In this document: positions 35,966-50,699 of the stretch, piece after piece
Position numbering within the stretch: the first letter of the stretch is position 1
Layout: the number at the start of each line of letters is the position of its first letter
Assembly: GCF_016808095.1 (NCBI RefSeq)
Contig: NC_068973.1
Location: 37,876,077 to 37,940,076 of the forward strand
DNA length: 64,000 bases
Source of the DNA: Vigna angularis
Taxonomy: Eukaryota > Streptophyta > Magnoliopsida > Fabales > Fabaceae
Reading direction: 5' to 3'
Made by a program: the position numbers and the translations under genes
The notes under the pieces: model-generated
What the model was told of the DNA's origin: nothing
Databases searched by the model: none
What the model saw: the letters and a program-made list of their open reading frames with translations, nothing else

Positions 35966-37231
35966 AGCTTATCATAATAAATCACTGAAAAGTCACATAA
36001 ATGACTTAAATATCTATTTTGGAACCACCAAATTTAATTAAAGACAAGCTTGAAATATATCGTATTGAGTATAAAGTTAGGATCACATGAATATTAAAAA
36101 AATAATACAAAATATAAGTTACGTTATTTATGGACTTTAAAAATGTGTACATTTTTTACAATAATAAGTCCACTTGTGTTGATTTATTATGCATTATTTT
36201 TAACGAAGAGAAATTCCAGTTAATATTTTAATTATAAGTTATTTATTACTTGAAATGTATATAAATTTCTTCTGTATTGTAATTTTTTTATGTGAACAAC
36301 TAGGTTCAGAACTCCACAATCTTTGCCAAACAATACAAGTCAAAACGTGAGATTTAAGTCAGAGTACTTTTTAAAATATTATTACTTGAAAAAGTACTAC
36401 TGATTAGTCTTTTTGCAATTTCTGTGAATGTGCTCCAGATGCTAGCATGTTCTGGTAGTGTTAACCATAATCTTTTATACTAAATTTAAATAATTTTAAA
36501 AGCTTAAGGCAGAAGATAAGTAGCGTCGGAAATGACAGAAGGAAGATTATTCACCTTCATGTGCCGCAATATTTCTACATGTTTGACTGTAAACTATAAA
36601 ATCACATTGCATAAGAAATTATTATGAAAAGTGTTTTTAACATCAGTTTAAGGTTGTGATATGAGTTCGAGGTAATATCCACGACGCTTCCTAAAAGCCA
36701 TAGTCGATGAGAGTGATGTGCCAGTAATAAGATGAGAGGTTCGTAATATTTCAAAATGACTATAAAATTTTTAATTGCTAACCAAACACTTATAGTCTTC
36801 GAATTTGTTGATCTGCCCCGAAATGGAAGTCAGCGAAAGATACCTACGAACTTCCTCACCTTTTGCCAATTTTGGGGATTATGATGATGTCTTCAGAAAT
36901 TATGAATCGTTTTCCTTCAATTATTTTGTTTCATATATTGTAATTATAGTTTTAATAATTATTAATACTTAGAATTTTTTAATTTTGAGTTAGGTATTTT
37001 ATATCCAAGTTACTTCCAAATACAATGCTGGAGTCTGGACTGTGAGTTTCTTGATTAGGCAAAAGAAATAATTAAAATAAAATGACGTTGACTTTATAGA
37101 TATCATGACTCTCTTTTTTCACAATATTATTATTATATTTTATTTTATTAGAGATAGATTCGGGTGAGGTAATGCACAAAGTGTATATTAGGGACTTTAA
37201 AATTTTATAAAAAGACAATTTTCTATAAGGG

Positions 37232-37302
<71 letters not shown>

Positions 37303-38192
37303 TATATAAGGTTTATTGTCTTAAATTTTTTTTAAAATAAGTATCTTCTTCATACATAGAGTAAATTTTGATTTCATATATTTTTTATTTTAATAAAGTA
37401 ATTTTAGGAGAATTATCATACACTCCATTTATAATATATAACTTTGTGATACTTACTACTCTAGAATTGGTTTAGAAAAGGAAAGAATTACCAACATTTC
37501 AATACTTTGCATCGAGAATTATCATTAATAAAGTAACTACATGACAATCCACAAAATAGGAGTATTGAAGTGGATATGACATTTAACATGTGTCAATAAA
37601 GCAATGAAAGTAGCAGTGGAAGACTTGAGTGTTTACAACCTTTTATTTATTTATTTTCTTTGTTTACAATAAAAAAATAATGTATAGATATTTTAGATTA
37701 TTTCAAAACCAACTTTCTATTACAATATAAGAGAGCAATCAAACATATCTATTAAGATAACCAAAAACTAGTGGTTCGAAAAGGAACCTCAAAGCACCAT
37801 CACTTTTGACTTAGTTCTCACTTCTGTGAAGGGGTTGGTCTAACCACGACACTCAATAGCCAATTAAAACTTTAACAGGTTACATACTAATCTAATTAAA
37901 ACAAAAAAAAAATTAACACTATTGGAAATAATTAAAATATATATTTTGTCAGCTCAAATTACTTTAAATTACCTGCTCTCCTTTTTTTGTTTTTCCAATA
38001 TATAGCAAAGCAATTAACTGCATATTATTAAAATTGGTGCAAGTTGTATTCTGATTACTTATAATTAATGAGGTATATATCCTTTAAAAAGTCATTTTAA
38101 TTTTATATGCGATCATTTTTATATTTTAGTAATTAAACTCATATTTTAGAAAGTCTTCCTGAATCATCTGAGGCATGTCTCACACTCTGTGT
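35966..38192. other. AT-rich intergenic DNA
   Basis: No gene recognised. A long TA/TG microsatellite lies at about 37229-37310. Confidence 0.65.
37229..37310. repeat. (TA)n microsatellite
   Basis: TA run with one TATG interruption. Confidence 0.95.
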
Positions 38193-39740
38193 TAGGGGTG
38201 GACAAATAAAAATGAACTACACTGTATTATTAAAATTTGTAGTGAACTAAAAACTAATTTGTTTAAACTGAATTGAGCTATAAAACAGTTTAGACAAACT
38301 GAACTCAACTATTTTTTGTTTTATCAAACTGGATTGAATTGAACTATACTAAATTATACTAAAACTATACTAAATTGTACTAAACTACAATATAAACTAA
38401 ATTGAACTACTAACTATACTAATTTTTAAACTGAATTATACTAATTTTAAACTGAATTGTACTATTTTTTAAACTGAATAGTATAACAATACATGTTTTT
38501 TTTAATTGAAATTTATTTTAATATTTATTTTATTTTATTCATAAGTGTCTTACAAATTAACTTTTTAATTATTTGATATTATTATTTTCTATTTTATTTA
38601 TATTTCTTTTATTATTATATGTGTATGGAAATTATTTTATTATTTATTTATTTTATTTTATTTTTTATTTTTTTATTTATATTTATTTTATCATGAATAT
38701 TATTTTACTTTTATATTTATTTTTTTTAATTATTTATTTATATTTTTTTGTTTTATATGTGTATATAATTTATTTTATCTTTTTATCTACTTATTTTATT
38801 TTAAAATAATTTTTTATTTATATTTATTTTGTTCTCTCGTAAAATTGTTTTATTAATCAATTATTTATTATTTATATTTTATTATGTAAAAATTAAACTA
38901 ATATTTATTAATTATTATAATATAATAAAAGATGATACTAGAAAAATTACTCTTAATATATGTTTGTCAATTTTTTTATCATTTGATATTTCAATAATAT
39001 TAATTATTTTTGCTAAATTACTATCTTTTTATGATATTTCATTATATATTCATTTAATAAAATTTAACGTGAAAAAATATATTTTAGTTTTAGTAGGTAA
39101 AATACTATCATTTAAAAATAATAATATTAATATTTATTTTAAAGTTAGTTGATTTTTAAAATAAATAGTTATTTTAGTGTATGCAGTATACACATTTTAA
39201 TATCATTAAAAGTTTTTTTAATATATTTTTACATATTTAATAATATATTAAAGAATATAATATATTTAAAGTATTATTTTTTTTATATAGTCTTTTTTTT
39301 ATGATTTATATTACTTAATCATTTAATAAAATTAAATTTAAAAAAATATATTTTACTTTTATTACTTAAAATAATATTATTTAAAAAGTAATATATATTT
39401 ATTGATAAAAGATATATAAAAATTTATGATAAAAAAAATATTGTCTTAAAAAATTCATTATTAATTTTTTATTTGAAAGGTTTCTTTTATTAATATTTTA
39501 TTATTAAATAGCGTTTTCTTAGTAAGACAGAGTAATTAAACGCTAACTAGAAAAAAAAAAGAGTAAATACAGTTCTCACAGTTAATTGAATCGAAACTGT
39601 TATAAATTCAGTTTTTAAAAACTAAACCATAAAATAGTTTACTAAACTTTCAAATAAAAGTGAATAAGTTTTTTTAACTATGATATAATATAGTTAATAA
39701 TAATACAGTATATATCACTTATTTTTACCCATCCACATAG
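38193..39740. mobile_element. Possible non-autonomous hAT-like element
   Basis: The left end TAGGGGTGGACAAATAAAAA resembles hAT termini. The reverse complement of the right end (ATGGGTAAAAATAAGTG, then ATACTGTATTATTA) aligns with it as an imperfect terminal inverted repeat of about 40 bp. The interior has degenerate AAACTGAATTGTACTA repeats (38280-38480) and low-complexity ATTTT DNA, and codes for nothing. No 8-bp target duplication is evident, so this is tentative. Confidence 0.45.
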
Positions 39741-41408
39741 CTAATTGCATGTGCTCTTCCCAAGTGTTATGTGGTAATTTTTCGGTTGAACTTTAAGAGC
39801 TAATTAAGAAGATCACATACCACGACAACTAATATGGAACATATAGTAATTTGATGAAGATGAGGTGACAACTATGGGAAGGATACAGGGAAAAAGGACA
39901 ATGAGATTTTCCCAAGTTGTACAGCCTTTAGGTCTGTAATCATTAATTATATTGTCCTTTATTGTGTAATTTGCTTGGGAATCAGAAGAAGTACTTCTTT
40001 CAACCTCAAATCACAATCTTTCCAGATCCTTCTTTTTCTAAAATTTACTTTTTAAAACATATAAAAAATTTGTAGAAGTATTTTTACTGGAAATTTATAT
40101 TCTTATGAATTGTTTTCTCTTTTACGACGAATAGTTAATAATTAAATAATGATAAGAGTATTTTCAAATATAAAGATTGATGAAGAAATTCATTATGAGA
40201 TCAAATTATTATATCACATTAACACCTTTTAAACTTATTGATATCAATCACAACTTTTAACTAAAATTAGGCCAACATTTATATCTTTTAAAATAGCATA
40301 GCTAAATCAAAGAAATTAGAGAAATAAATTAACAAAAACCTAAAATTCATATACTAAAATAGTAAGTAATGCGTATTTAATTGACCGAACAACATGTATG
40401 ATAGTTCCTAGAACGAATAACCCTATAAGGTTTTGCATCGAACTAATGCAATTACTTTTAGAATTTAACTATTTGGAATTTTTTTTTATTAAATTACGAA
40501 AATTGATAAGTTATCTTTAGAAGTAACGACTTAAAATGATTATCTTTACTTTTGTAACCTTTTATTAAAAAGTTATTATAATGGTAGTGACTTTTGTGAA
40601 ATCATTATTCACATGGTGTTTTTTTTTATTTAATCAATTAGATTTGTTTATTTAAATTTAAGAATTAAATTTACAATTTAAAACTTTTGTTTTTGTAATT
40701 TTTTTTAAATATATTTAAGTGTTTATATTTTATAAGATGCAGTTAGAATTTTTTAGCTATACTTTGAATAAAATCTTTGCAACTTAAGCTAAATTGAGTT
40801 TTGTTTATAAAAGTGAAAGTTTTGAAAAAGAAAATATCTTAAATGAGTTGGCACAAATCTATAAAAATTAAATTTAAACATCATATATTTTATTTCTTGA
40901 GTTGGTCTTTTAAATTATGCTGATGTTATTGGATGATTTTCTATGATATTGTCATGGTCTATTTGTATAATTAAGAATTTATATAACATGATGAACTAAT
41001 AACAATCCATGATATCATTTGATAACATAAGTTCATGCTAAAAATATAAATATCAAGACATTTATTCTCCCACTTTCTATAGCAAATAAAATAATAATAA
41101 TAGTAATAATTACTGCCACTACCTGCTATTTTCTTGTGTAATTATAACAGTAAATAAAAATTTACTTTTATAACGGAGTTTTTTTATTAATTTTTATAAC
41201 TTTAATGCAAATTTTAGTACTTTTATAATTATATTTTTTAATTATTTTTATTTTTTATTATGATGAAAATTGAATACAAAGAATAATAATAATAATAATA
41301 TAAAAAAGAAAAGAATAATACAGGCAAATAGAAGATAAGACACTTGTCGAGAATTGTAGAACCGTAGGCGCTACCATCCTTGCTTCTGCACTTTCCCTTG
41401 CGGCTTCC
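39741..41408. other. AT-rich DNA and upstream region of the methyltransferase gene
   Basis: No gene recognised. The last ~70 bp before 41409 are GC-richer and probably 5' UTR. A TA-rich stretch near 41290-41300 could include the TATA region. Confidence 0.55.
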
Positions 41409-44013
41409 ATGGAAGGGATGATGCAGCTTGCTTATGATGCAACGGTGAAGCTCATGCTGTCTGCACTTGAGCGCAACCTGCTCCCTGATGCCGTCACCAG
41501 AAGACTCACGCGCCTCCTTTTGGCTACTCGCCTTCGCTCTTCTTCCACCACATCCTCGGAGCTTCAGCTTTTCAACCTCCTCCACTTCGCACATTGTATT
41601 ATTTCTTACCTTCTTAATTTCTCTCGTCGCGATTATGACTGCATTTTCAAAAATCAATCACTATAACATTCTGGGAATCAAAAAAAGAAAAATAACGAAA
41701 ACATTACTTTGCAACGTCTTAATGTAATAATATGTTTTTTTGAGTTCATTTGATTTTGTCCGGTTGGTGAACAATTTGACCAGGAATTTCATGCCTCACG
41801 CTCTTTCAGCTTTACGAGAGATGCCAATAGCAATCAACACCGAGAAGCCAAAATCTCAACATTATGAACTGCCAACCGCTTTCTTCAAGCTCGTCCTTGG
41901 AAGCAATCTCAAATACAGGTACTTCTAAAATGATTTTGTAGTCGATTGGTAACTTTACCTAAAAAATTCCTTTGCTTATGTGCTATTAGTAGATAGTGAT
42001 CCTGTTTCTTTGATTTATATATACTTTCGAAATTTGATTTTCTTTTTATAAAAAAAAAGACAACGAAAACAAACACTCAACTAAGCTGATGTCTCAGTCT
42101 CATCGCCTGCAGCACTCTTGAGGTAGGATCACAAAATAGACACAGGCGATGAGAAAATATCTTTTAACTGTTCCTGCTTTTTGGTTTATAAAATAAGATT
42201 TGGAATAATTTTTTAAACTGATAGACTTTACAGGCGAAATTGATTCTTATGTAGCAAGGAAGGAATTATTTTAAGTAATAGTTTTTAAAGACAAAAGACT
42301 AGAAGAAAATCACATAGGACCTAAACCTTTACAACAAAATCTACCTAAAAGGGAGTACAGGATGAATTGTGGGAACTGGGCACTGGGAACAGTCATACAT
42401 ATCTCACTTGATTAGCTACATCAGGTTTGATGTACTGATTAAGTTATGCGTGCAGAAGTGAAAAGATTTAAGTTGTTACCAAAATAAATTTCTGACAAGT
42501 ATGTGTGCATGAAAGAAAAATGATGAAGTACGCTCACAAATATAGCATTCCCAAATGCATGAACTCCTGCAGCTCTTGCTATTTCTCTTCTGCCTCAACG
42601 ACGCTGGAAGAGGCTGAAGAAGCAATGTTGAAACTGTACTGCGACAGATCAAACCTGAAAGATGGTCATACGGTACTTGATGTAGGATGTGGTTGGGGAT
42701 CGCTGGCATTATACATTGCCAAGAAGTATATTAACTGCAGAGTTACAGGAATCTGCAATTCCACAACTCAAAAGGCTTACATTGAGGAGAAGTGCCGGTA
42801 TGGTGCTTGATATCCCCTTATTGGCTTTAAGGCCTTATGCATTGCCATATGGCTCTGAAAAATCTGATTAGGTAGATGACACTTGGGTGAAAATCACATT
42901 CTTCTCCTCTCTTGTCAGGGATCTTCAGCTGCAAAATATCAATATTATAGTTGCTGATATTAGCACGTTTGAAATGAAGGCTTCTTACGACAGAATATTT
43001 TCCATAGAAATGTTTGAGGTTAGGATTTGTTAATTAATGATTGGTGTCAACGACACGTTTTCTTGTATTTTAGAGTCAGCTTTGACCTTGATGCAGCATA
43101 TGAAGAACTACCAAGACCTTCTGAAGAAGATATCCAAATGGATGAAAGAAGATGGCCTTTTATTTGTGCATTACTTCTGCCACAGAGCATTTGCCTACCA
43201 CTTTGAGGTGAACCCAATACTACACTGTTAAACAACTCGACCATTGTGATGTTATATTTGTGATATATATTAGTCAATGCATTAACAGGGCTAGTGAGGT
43301 TTCAACTTTTCATAGATATAATTAATTTACCTACTACTTGCTACTTCTTCATAAAGGATAAAAATGAAGATGACTGGATTACAAGATACTTCTTTACTGG
43401 AGGAACCATGCCTTCAGCAAATCTACTTCTTTATTTTCAAGTGAGTTTCCTGTGCTTCTTGTGCCAGCTTTGTTATTAACAAATGGTATCTCTGAATCCC
43501 TTCAAATGTTGCCTTGTGTTATATGAAGGAAAAAAGCTGTCTCCTTAAAAGAAAAAACGGGAAAAGAAAGAAGTATCCGCTATACTTTTGTTTAACACCT
43601 TTATGTCCAGAATCAGCTCACTTGTAACCAACTATCTTCTTTGGTGATGTATGTAGGATGATGTTACAGTCATCAACCATTGGCTGGTAAATGGTAAACA
43701 CTACGCACAGACCAGGTTAGAATCAACTTGACTAGCGATCACGTCATACTCCACCGGTAGTTGATTTGTTTACAAAGCAAGTTCGAACCCACTTCTAAAA
43801 AAAATGAATACATGTTGCAGTGAAGAATGGCTGAAAAGAATGGACCAGAAAATGACTTACATCAAGCCAATTATGCAATCAACGTATGGCAATGCTTCAG
43901 CTACCAAGTGGACTGCGTATTGGAGAACGTTCTTCATAGCTGTGGCGGAACTTTTCGGATATAATAACGGTGAAGAATGGATGGTTGCACACTTTCTTTT
44001 CAAAAAGAAATGA
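41409..44013 (+). CDS. (S)-coclaurine N-methyltransferase-like protein (8 exons)
   Basis: Exons 41409-41595, 41810-41918, 42573-42797, 42919-43018, 43097-43207, 43357-43440, 43657-43715 and 43821-44013. All introns are GT-AG and the total is 1,068 nt, or 355 residues, the normal family length. The protein starts MEGMMQLAYDATVKLML, has HYELPTAFFKLVLG before the catalytic domain, and carries the SAM-binding motif VLDVGCGWGS at 133-142, then FVHYFCHRAFAYHFE, WITRYFFTGGTMPS and a C-terminal GEEWMVAHFLFKKK. The fold is related to cyclopropane-fatty-acid synthases. In alkaloid plants, relatives N-methylate coclaurine, but homologues exist across plants without that pathway, so the substrate here is unknown. 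No frame defects were seen. Confidence 0.93.
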
Positions 44014-47000
44014 AATAAGCCATAACCTAATCTTTTAATTTGAGAATGGCTTCCAAACCTATTTTACTATTTGTCCTAAGCATTCAGGACAAAAAAAGCT
44101 GCCAATCGAAGTTGCACATTTCAATAATGTTGTCATTTATTACTTAATTTATTTGGTTGTTTGACTTTTTTTTTTCTTGGTTCTCAGTCCTTTGCACTTT
44201 AGTTCAAACTTTAAAATATGCACTTTGGTTCTTCTATGATGTTATACTTCGTAACGAATATAATTTTATCTTTCTTGAATGAAATGATTTTTGCCTCAAA
44301 TTACGGGGTTTTGGCATTTAAAGTATATGGTAGTTTGATGCTAGGTTGTGGTGTTTTTATATGGGTGTTTCAATAATTCCAAGTTACAATAGTTCTAGGA
44401 AAGTCACCCAATCAAAGAACTATTGCAATCAAGTTGTTGAGGAACTCACACCCAAAAAGATATTTTGTAGAAGAACCAAACTAAGTATCAAGAGTATTAC
44501 TAATATGGTGTTATCTTGTTTGGTTATTTTTTACATTAAATATTTTTTCTACTTATTGAACAACCATTCACCATTAAAACATTATCGTATATTTGTTGTT
44601 GTCAACATAATTTCAACATCAGCAAAAAATAATTCCAATTGATAAATGTTAAGATCTACATTCTATATAAATTAAAACATAATCAAATTTATAAATCTGA
44701 ATAATAAAAACATAATTAAATAATATATTACATTGTCCGGCGGTTTAATTTGATTTGGTTTAGATTAGTTTTCAACCTATAAATCCAAAACATGTTATTT
44801 GAAAAAAAAAACAGAACACAATACGACGAAGTTAATATTTTACAATTTTCACTTTTTAAATTGGATTGGTTTGATTTTTAACATCTTTACTAGTGGAAAT
44901 ACTTCCGTATGTATCTTTTTTTTACTTAAAAATAAATAATGATTTAAAAGGATAAAATCATAAAATAATTTATTTAATTTGTAAAATAATTAAATTTAAA
45001 TTAATAATCATTTAAAGGATAAAATTAGAAATGTAATTATTTTAATTTAAAATAAGTTTATTTAATGCAAAAAAAATTAAAAATGTACACACACAAAAAA
45101 ATCTCTGTATATATATAGATATAGATGTTACAATCGACATTAGTTTTATTTTTATGAAGTCTTATTTTATTTGTAAGATAAAATACTCTTATTTATTTGA
45201 GTTGAATGAATTAGTTGTTACGAATAACATATTTAGAAATAAAATCACACCAAATAAAAAATGATATTTAGAAAATAAATTGTTTTTAAATCCTTAAAGA
45301 TTAAAACACTTAAAAATGATTAAGGTTCAAATAAATTTTAAGATAATATATTTACAAATTATTCTCACTTATACGTAGAACTTCACATTTACAAATGTTC
45401 TCAAACAATCTTCCCCTCAAAGTAAAGTATTTTTTATCCACAAATATTCAATGGTGAACCTTAGAGCTTAATCAATGGTCCCAATATGTTGTGTACTTGC
45501 TGCACAATATCCCAACATCTTATCATTCCGAAATTATTTTTTGGAACACATTAAAACATTCGAATTTTTTTGAGGTTTTCGATGGGGTGCACCAAAAACT
45601 TTGACAGGTGCAAGAAGTCATTGCCATGTCGTTAGGCCCCTAATACTTAGTAATTGTTGTCAACATTACTCTTGCATAGTTCTCGACATGCACATTTCGA
45701 AAAGGTATTACATCTCCATACTTTTATTTACTACTAAGAAGATTTTCGACATAAATAATCTTCTTACGTGAATCTATTGTCAATTCCATTCTACCCATGT
45801 TAACGTGTTACCAAGTTAAACTATAAACTTTGATACAATGTGTGGAAATAGGAGAGGAATAAATGACTTTCATACCATATGTTTGTACGAATATTTTAAT
45901 ACCCCGCCAATTATTAGCCGACAAGCACAATACCTCAACATCAATCATCATCATCATCACGAGGCAATGATCATCGTTATTTGGAATCTTGCACTATGCA
46001 TTAATCTTCGACGTAAGGCAAAGATAAGTGGAGGCAAGCCATTAAATCAGCTTTGGATAAAATTCAAACACCAGGAGAATAACGGGTTCCTCTGGATAGC
46101 GTATACAGCGTAAAGCAATGCAATGTTTATATTTAGTTCTGACAAAAGACACGTAGCATGCCATGATTTACAGATATAATGTAGCCCGAATGCATACTGA
46201 GCCAACTCCGAACTATTAGTATTATTTTTACAGTTCTGACCAAAGTTACAACTATCTTCTTGGGCATAAAACCATTGTCAGATATAAGAGGGTCAAAACT
46301 CAAATGTACAAGCCACGGCCTTAATCCGGTGATTGGAGAGGCTAACTGAAAATAGGGGCCAAAATATAATGAAAATTCTATCAACATATTTTAGATTAAA
46401 AATTGTCCTGTTACCAGACTTCTTGCATATCCATATCCTACATTCAACAGCCAGGAAGGTCTAACCTAAAACTCGGAGTATAAAAGTGAATACCTCTATC
46501 TGATAGATTTCATCTCAACACCATCAAAATCCATTACACCCAAGAAATGAATGTCCAGCCGTCTGTGTCATGTTGTTATGCTGTTGCCATGATCAGACGG
46601 TAGACGGAATGGAAAGTGCGCAAACTGTATTTTTAGGGTTGGCGAGTCAGGCTTTTTATCATCAAACTTATATTTATATTTAGGTTCTTACAAGAATCAT
46701 GATCTTGTATATAGATTTGTCTTCAAATTTATATATATCAAATGATTATCCTTACTTTCAAATGATTTATTTTCAAATAAATGTTATAGAAAAATTATGA
46801 CTTCAATTACTTAGAAACATAGTACAACACAAACAAACAAAGCCAGAATTTGACATGGAGGAAAATAAAATGTTGAACTTTAAAATGAACAAATATTTAA
46901 TAAAAAATATCATATATTATAATGGAATTAATCTTTCATGCACTGCCATTGCAAGATAATTTTCAATTTTGGAAGAATTTAAAAATGAAATAAGAAACCA

Positions 47001-49683
47001 AACAAAAAAATATGGAGTAATATAAAATTCAAACATATAAAGGAGAACGAGTTTAAGAACACAGAAGAATAAAAAGAATAAATATGCCCAAAGTTTTACA
47101 ATAATATATTGAAAAATAAAACACAAATTTTTACACTCTCCTTAGCTAAATAGACATTTTAGGTTCCAATAATTGGGGTTCAATGTTATTTCACCACTTA
47201 ACAGTGAAAATGATAAATGAGGATGATTAATTTTATAGAAGTTAAGTGAGAAAACTTTTCTCAAATATGAAACTATGTTTCACTAAATACTTTTTATTTC
47301 TAAACAAAATAATTGTTCCAATTATGCTATATAGTTAACATTAAAAATGCTTTATTTGGATTTAAAAATATATTATATAGATAAATTGAGAAAACGGGCT
47401 AAGGTAATAAAGTATCACTGTTTGTCAATTTACATCAATTTGACAATTTGTCTTTAGCTTGTTGACATTTTCTATCTGATTTTATAAATTTTCTTAAATA
47501 ACATTATAAAAATAATTAAAATTTTAAAACAGCTCAGTAAAATAATTAACACTAAAATAAAAAGTGGATAAACTTTTACCACTACCAATAAATTAAAGTC
47601 AAATATTTTATTTTTAACTTTTTCTTACATATTTAATGCTATATTAATAAAGTAGAAACATGATCCACCCATGTGCTAGATGACTGTGTACATGAAGAAT
47701 AAAAAAATAAAAAAAAGAAATGACAATGTATACCATATATGTCTGTACCTTCCATCTTAAAATAATTGTTAATTTAAAATATACACATATTATTGTTAAC
47801 GTTAAACTGTTGAACACAAGAGGACAAAACAAAATATTGGAGAGAAAAAAAGTGAAAATAGAAATTTGTTTGATTGATAAGAAGGAATAAAAAAAATCTT
47901 TTATATTGAAAAATAAAAAAGTATTTATTACTATTACAATTATTAGGGAAAACATAAATAGTACAATAGAACCTATTATACAGGTAATTTTCTTTATTAT
48001 CTAAAAACAAAATAATTAAACATATTATTTATTACATATGATATAGAGATTATGTTATAATAAAAAAATAATTTAATTATATAGAATAGAAATGTTTTAA
48101 ATATTTTCAACTTAATTATATATATAATTGAAATAAATATTTTTTTTCTTCCTATAAAATATTGATTAGTTTCTTTTTGTGTTTTTTATTTTACTCCAAT
48201 TATTATTTTTTTTCTTTTTAGTACTTTCAGCATCATTTATTATAATTTGTGTAATATCAGGAATGAAATAACAAATTATTTGCATAGAACAGATAAAAAA
48301 TATGCTCATTTATAGATTATTAAAGAATCAAACTGACAAAAACAAGAGCATATTAAATTTATATAATAAATTATAAATTTAATTTATTATAATTTTTTTA
48401 TTTCTTGTTCATATAATTAATTACATTGAGGTTTAGAATAATTATTTTCCTTCTCATAAATTGGATTTCAATTTTACTTCAACATATAAATATCTTTCAT
48501 AAACTCATAATATATTAGTGAGAGATGTTTCTACTTTCTAAAAAATCAGAGTAATTTCTTTTTATATTTATTTTGATTTCTTCTAAAAATAGTTAAAATC
48601 ATTACACTGTTAATATTTATCTTAAATCGATTAATATATGAAACTTCTCATTTTTGGTTTTAAATGAAATTATCTTACTTTTTTGTATTTTTCACTTTCT
48701 TTTATTAAAAATACAAGTTAGATAAAAATAAATAAGATAGTTCTTTGTAGGTAGACTTAAGTTTATTTACAGCACTATTGTTGATAAGTTAATATCAGGG
48801 TTATAATTAGAAAAGGTTAAACAGCACTTTATTATATATATTTTGAGTTTGACATTAATAAAGAATATACAGTGTCATTATATGTTGTGTGTTTTGATCA
48901 ATTAGTTTGTTTTAACATATATATCTAATTAGTATTCTAATTCAGCATAAAAGTGAAAAATGTATACCAAATTTTATAAATTTTAACTTATGTATTCATA
49001 TGTATATTTTAAAGTAACATAATATTCATGATAGTTTATTTCAAAAATAAGATCTCTAGCAAACTATAAATTTATTTTGTAAGTTTAAAAAATAAACATA
49101 AAAATATAAGTTTTAATTATTTTTTCAAAACCACATCTTAATAAGTTTAAAAAATAAACATAAAAATATATTTTTTTATCGTAAACTTATTATAGTAATA
49201 ATACATACAATACTTATTTTTATGTTTATTTAAATAGACTGGTGACTTCCGAAAGTTTACTTATCCGAGTAAAGCTTATTTAAATTTTTTTAATTAAGCA
49301 GAGATAAACATGTTAATTTTTCCATAGATGATAAACTCACGTTGAATTAACTTATCATCAATATTTTACACTTTTTCTAGTACACAACACATCAATAGTA
49401 TTTTACAAACTCAACTTATAATATCAAAAATATCTTTAAGATGTAAATATGTTAAAATCATTGTTTTTGTTGAAGTTTTTATTATACATGAGTCGTAAAA
49501 CAGAATCTCATTAAATAACTCAATTATTTATCTATTATTTTAGTTTTTGTTAATAATTAATAATGTTTTGAAACATATTTAATGTGTTTACTTCTTCGAC
49601 AAACAAAGTTCTATAACTCCCGCGCGCGTCACTCCCACCCCACAATATACTTTTCTATTAATCTATTCTGAGTTTTATTTTCA
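44014..49683. other. Long AT-rich intergenic region
   Basis: No gene, RNA or complete mobile element recognised. A GC-richer stretch near 45400-46130 contains CTTTGATACAATG, vaguely like a reversed retrotransposon primer site, but no LTR pair could be found. A CGCGCGC run occurs at 49621-49628. Confidence 0.55.
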
Positions 49684-50699
49684 TAGTAAGATATTTATTA
49701 TATAAAATATTTTAGATATTTTAAACGGTTAAAATATTTATAAGTAACTAACCACATTTTTAGGTAAGGTTATTTTTATTTGGCTTATAAATACAATGAT
49801 AGGACAAAAGTTCAGGTACGTTCCCTCTACGTTCTAGAAACTCTAGATAATATTCCAGAGTGATATTATAATCACTCTCTTGAGAGCTGAGGCTCCATAA
49901 CTCACATCTGACTTGAGCGTCGGAGTATCTTTGCAGGTACCTCCCCCTCCTTTGCGAGTATAAACGACAACAACTGAGGAAAAGCAAGCGTCCAGACATT
50001 CAAAAGCAACAAAGACACACTGGAAAACATCTACACCGAAACATTTTGGCGCCCATCGTGGGGCCGAGTGCCATCCCACAGAAGCCACGAGAGGAGCCTC
50101 GGCCTCGACGAATCCCTTCTTCGGATAAAGCTACTCCAACAAGATGGAGCTTCCACATCACCGCAAGGATTCTCCCCCGTGAGCCATTAACGCCACTGTA
50201 AACACCTTTGCGAAAGCGTGCCTCTTTGCGGGTCAGACCCAGCGTAGAGACAGCCTCCAAATCGGGTCCGTCCATCAGCCTCCGTCGCGCCACCAGACAC
50301 CGCTGTCACAGGGGCACCATTAATTCATCCACATTGTCTCCACGATCGCACAATCCTGCAAATAAAAATCCTAAATTCCCAAATCATAACCCAAACAGAT
50401 CGCAGATTCAAAACCCCGTGCCATCCAACTCGCTGTTCGGTTCCGCCTCCACGCCATACGTAGCGCCTTCAAGCCAAGACTAGGTTTGCATTTCCGCCAC
50501 TACTTCCACATTTACAACGGCAACCCCTACGGCGAGCAATTCCACCGCGGGTGTCACGCTCAACCTCCGTAACCGTGATTCACGAAATCATTTCTCACGC
50601 CTCTTGTGCAAACTCGATCTCACTGCCATCCACTTTGAATGCGACGACTAACACCTTCATCACCTTGGCCTGAACCCTATTTTCAAGGGTTAGATATTG

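Noticed and set aside
38573..39152. Hydrophobic 78- and 107-codon frames
   Set aside because: Low-complexity ATTTT DNA gives Ile/Leu/Phe/Tyr-rich translations by composition alone.
45838..46113. 91-codon frame with a run of five histidines
   Set aside because: No recognisable domain, no supporting context, and the His run comes from an ATC/CAT microsatellite.
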